From: Clostridium sporogenes
Lineage (GTDB): Bacteria > Bacillota > Clostridia > Clostridiales > Clostridiaceae
Reading direction: 5' to 3'
DNA: 64,000 nt
Assembly (NCBI RefSeq): GCF_001020205.1
Contig: NZ_CP011663.1
Span: 2,604,001-2,668,000 of the forward strand
The translations under genes and the position numbers were made by a program. Shown here in pieces: positions 60,431-64,000 of the stretch. The notes under the pieces are model-generated. The model did not search any database, was not told where the DNA came from, and worked only from the letters and a program-made list of their open reading frames with translations. Positions within the stretch are counted from its first letter, which is position 1, and the number at the start of each line of letters is the position of its first letter.

Positions 60431-60466
60431 AAATAAAAAACTTCTACCCCAAAAAAGGGATAGAAG
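60431..60466 (-). terminator. T-box-controlled terminator of trpS
   Basis: Minus strand CTTCTATCCC-TTTTTT-GGGGTAGAAG followed by TTTTTTATTT. It sits between the T-box and the leader peptide, with no promoter after it, so trpS needs read-through. Confidence 0.88.
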
Positions 60467-60480
60467 TGTATAATTCTATT

Positions 60481-60690
60481 TAGCCACCCAAAATATCAAG
60501 TTTCACATACCAACATATGCTTCCATCATAACGGTTAGGATTTCCGTCAACGCCTACTTGCAAAGCTTTCGGGCTGCCCTCATGAGTCCATTCAACATAA
60601 AATCAAATGCTATATTCCCACCACCAATAGCTCTCTGGAATTTAATCTTATATGTCTACTACTCTCATTCAATGGTTTTAATTTTGACTA
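60481..60690 (-). promoter_or_regulatory. tryptophan T-box riboswitch
   Basis: Minus strand in order: GAGAGTAGTAGA, CAGAGAGCTATTGGTGGTGG, the specifier loop GAATGGACTC with codon UGG followed by A, AGTAGGCGTTGACGG, and the bulge box TTGGGTGGC. UGGC there would pair with the GCCA end of tRNA-Trp. All core T-box elements are present, though the T-box sequence itself is shortened. Confidence 0.88.
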
Positions 60691-60691
60691 T

Positions 60692-60720
60692 ATTATATAG
60701 GGTGAAAAATATTATGTCAA
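60692..60720 (-). promoter_or_regulatory. trpS promoter
   Basis: Minus strand TTGACA (60720-60715), 17-base spacer, TATAAT (60697-60692): a full consensus promoter just before the T-box. Confidence 0.9.
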
Positions 60721-60739
60721 GATAATAAAATCAAAAAAA

Positions 60740-61057
60740 TTATATAATTTTATTCTTCATTTTTATCCATAGATACTTGTTTTTAAAAAAAGTTATATAA
60801 ATAAAGCTAAATAATATTCTCCATCCGATTATAGAACTTCCACAATCAAACTCTATAACTTCATCACTGGAAGCATAAAATTCTATTTTATTACTTCTGC
60901 ACCAATCAATCTTTAAATAAATTGTATGCTTACCTTCTGTAACTTCAAATTCTCTTGTTTCTTTACGCTTAATCTCTCCTAAACATTCATTGTCTAATAT
61001 TATTTTATAGGCTCGTATTTTATCTGCATAGTTAGTTGATCTATTAATTTTTATCAT
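60740..61057 (-). CDS. hypothetical protein with beta domain and membrane segment
   Basis: A 105-residue protein. Residues 15-75 form a small beta-rich domain, KIILDNECLGEIKRKETREF then EVTEGKHTIYLKIDW, resembling PEGA-type surface folds. A hydrophobic segment follows (IIGWRILFSFIYITFF). Not recognised by name. It lies directly upstream of the trpS promoter on the same strand. Confidence 0.55.
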   Translation of the reverse strand: MIKINRSTNYADKIRAYKIILDNECLGEIKRKETREFEVTEGKHTIYLKIDWCRSNKIEFYASSDEVIEFDCGSSIIGWRILFSFIYITFFKNKYLWIKMKNKII

Positions 61058-61242
61058 GGTATTACCTCAACAATCTTAATAATATTTACCCTTATTTAAT
61101 TTCTACAATAAAAATTTCATTGTATTCTTCCTATTATGTATTCTATTATCTAACTTAATATTAAATTCAACCCATATAGTTGCTATAGATAACCTTAATA
61201 TAAAACATTTTCTAAATGTTATTACACTTTTTTATGGTTACA

Positions 61243-61602
61243 TTAAACTTTTTGTAATTCAAATCTAAAGACTTGTTTTGTATTTGGATATTTTTTCTTA
61301 TCCACTTCACTTAAAAACATATCAATTGGTCTTACATATATTCCAGTATCATCATATAAAGTTTTATATAATACCAATATTTCTTTGCTATACTTAGCAT
61401 CATGCACTATCCCTTTATTTTTAAGCTTCAATAGTACAACTTTTTTCTCTAATTCAGTATGATAAGCAACAAGATGTCCTTCATCTAAATTTAAAGTTTC
61501 CATTTCTTCTTCATTATTTATAGGATTACTTATCCCCATTGTTGCATAGTATTTGTTTTTAAAATGCTTATATATTGCAGGATAAACTAAAACATTTTCC
61601 AT
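61243..61602 (-). CDS. DUF1653-like protein
   Basis: A 119-residue protein. The start VYPAIYKHFKNKYYATMGIS and end EILVLYKTLYDDTGIYVRPIDMFLSEV...RFEL match DUF1653, where YRHFKG and VRPLxMF are the family hallmarks. The middle carries an insertion of about 40 residues. Function unknown. It has GGGGGAA upstream. Confidence 0.68.
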   Translation of the reverse strand: MENVLVYPAIYKHFKNKYYATMGISNPINNEEEMETLNLDEGHLVAYHTELEKKVVLLKLKNKGIVHDAKYSKEILVLYKTLYDDTGIYVRPIDMFLSEVDKKKYPNTKQVFRFELQKV

Positions 61603-61739
61603 TTATGTTTCCCCCTTAATTTCATATTGTCTAAATTTTAAAGCAAAATTTTTAAACCATTTTCTTATACATTTTATAATTTGTTCAGTGAAAACAAATA
61701 TTTATTCAAAATATAACCCTTATTTATACATTGCATAAA

Positions 61740-61790
61740 TTCAAGTCGCCGGCTTTGTACTTGCCCTAGGAGAGAAATGACATATATCAT
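61740..61790. repeat. truncated copy of the 39.79 kb structured element
   Basis: TTCAAGTCGCCGG, TTTGTACTTGCCCTA and GAGAAATGACAT align with 39794-39840, and the AT-rich stretch to its left (61690-61735) aligns with 39740-39790. The rest of the structured element is absent here. Confidence 0.6.
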
Positions 61791-61816
61791 TTTAGGTTTA
61801 CTTTTTAAGTTCATTA

Positions 61817-61830
61817 ACAAATTGAAATTT
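61817..61830. repeat. cassette 3' boundary motif
   Basis: ACAAATTGAAATTT ending one base before the DUF523 stop codon. Confidence 0.6.
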
Positions 61831-61831
61831 A

Positions 61832-62248
61832 TCAAACATCTTCTGAATCAATTACTTTATAACCCTTCTCAATCAATGCTTTAGCAAATAGTCCATTGCC
61901 TTTAATTAATTTTCCATTAAAGCTTCCATCATATATTTTATTAACTCCACAAGTAGGACTTCTTGACTGTAGAATTGCTAAATCAATATTTTCATCTTTT
62001 ATCTCCTTTAATGCTAGTTCAACACCTTTTTCATATTCCCTATGAACATTTCTACCATTACATTCAGTAACACATCCATCTACTATTTCAGCAGAAGCCC
62101 TTGGAATACTCATTCCTACTAACATTTCAGGACAAATTTCAATTATTTCTTTATCCTTTAGAAATTCTACAACTTTGGGATTTAAATTGTTTCCACCATT
62201 ATATTTACAGTTACATCCTGTAATGCAGGCACTAACCAATACTTTCAT
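61832..62248 (-). CDS. DUF523 family protein
   Basis: About 138 residues from the ATG at 62248 (AAAGGTG upstream). It has the conserved cysteine pattern: VSACITGCNCKYNGGNN, CPEMLVGMSIPRASAEI and QSRSPTCGVNKIYDG, followed by GNGLFAKALIEKGYKV. DUF523 proteins are widespread, probably redox or sulfur-relay related; some are linked to 2-thiouracil desulfuration. Monocistronic. Confidence 0.87.
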   Translation of the reverse strand: MKVLVSACITGCNCKYNGGNNLNPKVVEFLKDKEIIEICPEMLVGMSIPRASAEIVDGCVTECNGRNVHREYEKGVELALKEIKDENIDLAILQSRSPTCGVNKIYDGSFNGKLIKGNGLFAKALIEKGYKVIDSEDV

Positions 62249-62305
62249 CTTTATCACCTTTCCGGATTACTAATCTAATTTTTCTGTATATTAATAATTG
62301 AAATC

Positions 62306-62389
62306 CTAAGCTATGACATCATAAAATGTACTTTGTAAGTTTCCTTTTCCTAATTTATCCATTTTAGCTTCTATTCCTTCTAAATTCAT
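62306..62389 (-). CDS. small ORF (27 aa), possibly truncated
   Basis: ATG at 62389 after GAGGTTGGGTGA opens MNLEGIEAKMDKLGKGNLQ and ends STFYDVIA. It lies directly downstream of a copy of the AAATTACTATTT boundary motif (62413-62424), as whole cassette genes do. It may be the start of a gene whose rest was lost. Confidence 0.35.
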   Translation of the reverse strand: MNLEGIEAKMDKLGKGNLQSTFYDVIA

Positions 62390-62412
62390 TTCTTTCACCC
62401 AACCTCACCAAT

Positions 62413-62475
62413 AAATTACTATTTATTTAATTGTTTACATCATTCATATATCACATTTTATGGATAATAGGAAGT
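62413..62475. repeat. cassette-boundary element, partial copy
   Basis: AAATTACTATTTATTTAATT-type start, then GTTTACATCATTCATATATC and ACATT. It matches 56176-56238 almost base for base. Confidence 0.7.
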
Positions 62476-62585
62476 TAATATATCTACATTATGAATCATC
62501 TTTTCACCTATCAACTTTATATAGTATAATCTAAGAACACCCCACTAAAAACTGAAATGAAGTGAACAACTTTCGTTGCTTTTAT

Positions 62586-63401
62586 TTAGTCATTAATTTT
62601 AATAGTGTCAATTATGTTTTCAAGTTCAACTTTATGTTTTGAATTCATATAAGCATATATATCGCTATGCCAACCTCGTAGTTTCAGGTCATGTATTAAG
62701 TCAATACTTCTTTCTATCAACCATTCTTTTACTACGATTTCTTTATCATCTTCAAACTCAACTTTATTATCTGTGAAAGTTGTGTAATCAAGATCATTAA
62801 TATTTACTTTAATTACAATTAAAAAACATTGACTATTTTTAATCCAGTCTCTTTCAATACTCTTATCAAAAGCTTCTGCTAAATTGCCAATTAACTCTGG
62901 TCTTTCTCTGACCATTCCAGGATAATTCAATACATTATCCGAATAAATGAATGCATTTATTGGATAATGCATTATACTGAACAATTTTGTACAGCATAAA
63001 TCTACTTTACGGCTATTTTCCTTGGATCTATAATATACTCTACCTTTGTAATTTATACTCTCTTTTTCAAAATCAATTTCTATTTCTTTGCTTTTCAAAT
63101 ATCTTGCTAAGTAAGTATCTTTTTTTATTGCTTCTTGTGTATTTAATAATCCATATTTGTTTATACTTTTACAATTATCACCATTCGTAGTAACTTGAAT
63201 TGTTTTTAAATACAGATTTCTTATATCTAGTGAGTCTAAATTAATATTATACTGATGAATTAACTTGTCTAATAGACTGTCATAATCATATGCATTTCTG
63301 TGTACAAATAACTCAATATCCACAGCGTCAACTCCTGTAAATTGGGATAAAGAATTTACAGTAGCTCTATATGAGGTAAAATCAAACGTAAACTCTTTCA
63401 C
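62586..63401 (-). CDS. hypothetical protein (271 aa)
   Basis: A soluble 271-residue protein, GGGGATG upstream. The segment INKYGLLNTQEAIKKDTYLA near residue 85 resembles the N-terminal motif of some ADP-ribosyltransferase-fold proteins (position then LLS/LLN). CTKLFSIMHYPINAFIYSDNV and RPELIGNLAEAFDKSIERDW follow. I cannot name a family and no catalytic triad is certain. It could be an enzyme of the ART or related phage-conflict type; this is only a suggestion. Confidence 0.55.
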   Translation of the reverse strand: MKEFTFDFTSYRATVNSLSQFTGVDAVDIELFVHRNAYDYDSLLDKLIHQYNINLDSLDIRNLYLKTIQVTTNGDNCKSINKYGLLNTQEAIKKDTYLARYLKSKEIEIDFEKESINYKGRVYYRSKENSRKVDLCCTKLFSIMHYPINAFIYSDNVLNYPGMVRERPELIGNLAEAFDKSIERDWIKNSQCFLIVIKVNINDLDYTTFTDNKVEFEDDKEIVVKEWLIERSIDLIHDLKLRGWHSDIYAYMNSKHKVELENIIDTIKIND

Positions 63402-63547
63402 TAAAAATCATCCCCTTTTGAATGTATATTATCACATACGTCGACTAACTATTTGATACATTTAGTAAACTCAGTCATTTATCTTCTCTACGATTTACTA
63501 CATCTATATAGCAAATTACAAACATTAATTTATATTTTAATATAAAG

Positions 63548-64000
63548 CTAATTGTTCAATATTTCTTCTATCAATTGTACTAAATTATTTTCAGCTTCAT
63601 CTATATTAAAACTATCATCAATTCTTAATTCGTTAAAATATTTTTTAGAACGTGCAATTGTAATAAATTCGCAATTCTTAATTAAACCATTAATTATATT
63701 ACGCCTTATAGGTTTTAATGATTCTCTAGTTTGAAAATAATCTAGATCCATATCTAAAATATATTTTCTATTAGATAAATTTAATTTAATATCTTTTAGA
63801 TATTCATCATCTAATCTATTATGACAACGATTCTTTTCTATTTCAGGACAAGTTTTATAACAATATTTAGTAGGATTTTCAAATGCTTCACAATATATTT
63901 TTTCATTTTTACAGTGTTCTCCACCATATTCCTCGTACTTGTCCATACAGTAAATCACATGGTATTCAGTAATTATTCCTAACTCCCAAGCTGCTAAAAT
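63548..64000 (-). CDS. UPF0489/peptide arginase-like protein (partial)
   Basis: The frame runs off the right edge. Visible from that edge: AWELGIITEYHVIYCMDKYEEYGG, a cysteine-rich insert (CKNEKIYCEAFENPTKYCYKTC), then ILDMDLDYFQTRESLKPIRRNII and FITIARSKKYFNELRID. The D-x-D-L-DYF block is the metal-binding core of UPF0489/peptide-arginase proteins. The N-terminus with the substrate loop is outside the window. Confidence 0.68.
   Translation of the reverse strand: MLAAWELGIITEYHVIYCMDKYEEYGGEHCKNEKIYCEAFENPTKYCYKTCPEIEKNRCHNRLDDEYLKDIKLNLSNRKYILDMDLDYFQTRESLKPIRRNIINGLIKNCEFITIARSKKYFNELRIDDSFNIDEAENNLVQLIEEILNN

Noticed and set aside
60481..60620. Protein fragment (frame with VGVDGNPNRYDG) upstream of trpS
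   Set aside because: The frame is open by chance across the T-box; the conserved RNA elements explain the sequence better.
49727..62475. Classical integron attC sites
   Set aside because: No GTTRRRY/RYYYAAC core pair was found at the boundaries and no integrase is in the window; only the layout is integron-like.

Overview
The window is very AT-rich and reads as the chromosome of a spore-forming Clostridium (sensu stricto). Supporting signs are two small Spo0E-like phosphatases, a YIEGIA-type membrane protein with its small partner, AGGAGG-type ribosome binding sites, TPP and T-box leaders, and an AraC-GyrI protein. A C. botulinum/C. sporogenes-like lineage fits, but that is a low-confidence inference. 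No rRNA, tRNA, CRISPR array or intact transposase was recognised.

0-24 kb. On the minus strand lie a truncated thiW with a TPP riboswitch, a second degenerate TPP-like fold and an attenuator; GNAT and MBL enzymes; a small HTH gene with an upstream small ORF; and the bioY-bioB-bioD operon behind a BirA-type operator. A plus-strand pair follows, an aminopeptidase P and a POT peptide transporter. At 9.8-14 kb are phage relics (Nmad1, a broken DUF1064 gene, an LLH holin), an FAD/NAD electron-transfer protein, a Spo0E-like gene and a PCP-reductase-like protein. Then come a lipoprotein, msrB, superoxide dismutase, a deletion scar fusing an AraC gene to an ABC transporter, a complete two-component plus ABC-transporter locus of the peptide-antibiotic resistance type, and a LysM protein.

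24-42 kb. Mostly single minus-strand genes, several broken (HxlR, MBL, AAA ATPase, nucleotidyltransferase). Intact units are an ECF sigma/anti-sigma/membrane operon, RidA, a second HTH plus small-ORF unit matching the first in layout, a CDP-alcohol phosphatidyltransferase, two pentapeptide-repeat proteins, cca, a CPBP protease, and a plus-strand PadR/membrane pair with a palindromic operator. From 39.8 to 41.0 kb there is no gene, but there are strong nested hairpins; this may be a large structured RNA.

42-49 kb. A MobA-like nucleotidyltransferase, a FUSC-type membrane protein, a three-subunit molybdenum hydroxylase operon (xanthine dehydrogenase family), and the YIEGIA pair.

49.7-64 kb. A run of same-strand, mostly single-gene modules: XRE regulator, beta-lactamase-like serine hydrolase, AraC-GyrI, methyltransferase, alpha/beta hydrolase, SufBD-like HEAT protein, GyrI, DUF6440, cytidine deaminase, DUF523 and others. 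Many are bounded by two recurring 12-base motifs, AAATTGGAATTT next to the stop codon and AAATTACTATTT just before the ribosome binding site (plus-strand reading). The spacers between them are imperfect palindromes and partly homologous to each other. This cassette-like layout is the most unusual feature of the window. The same stretch holds trpS, whose leader has a Trp-specific T-box, a terminator and a nine-residue leader peptide with tandem Trp codons.
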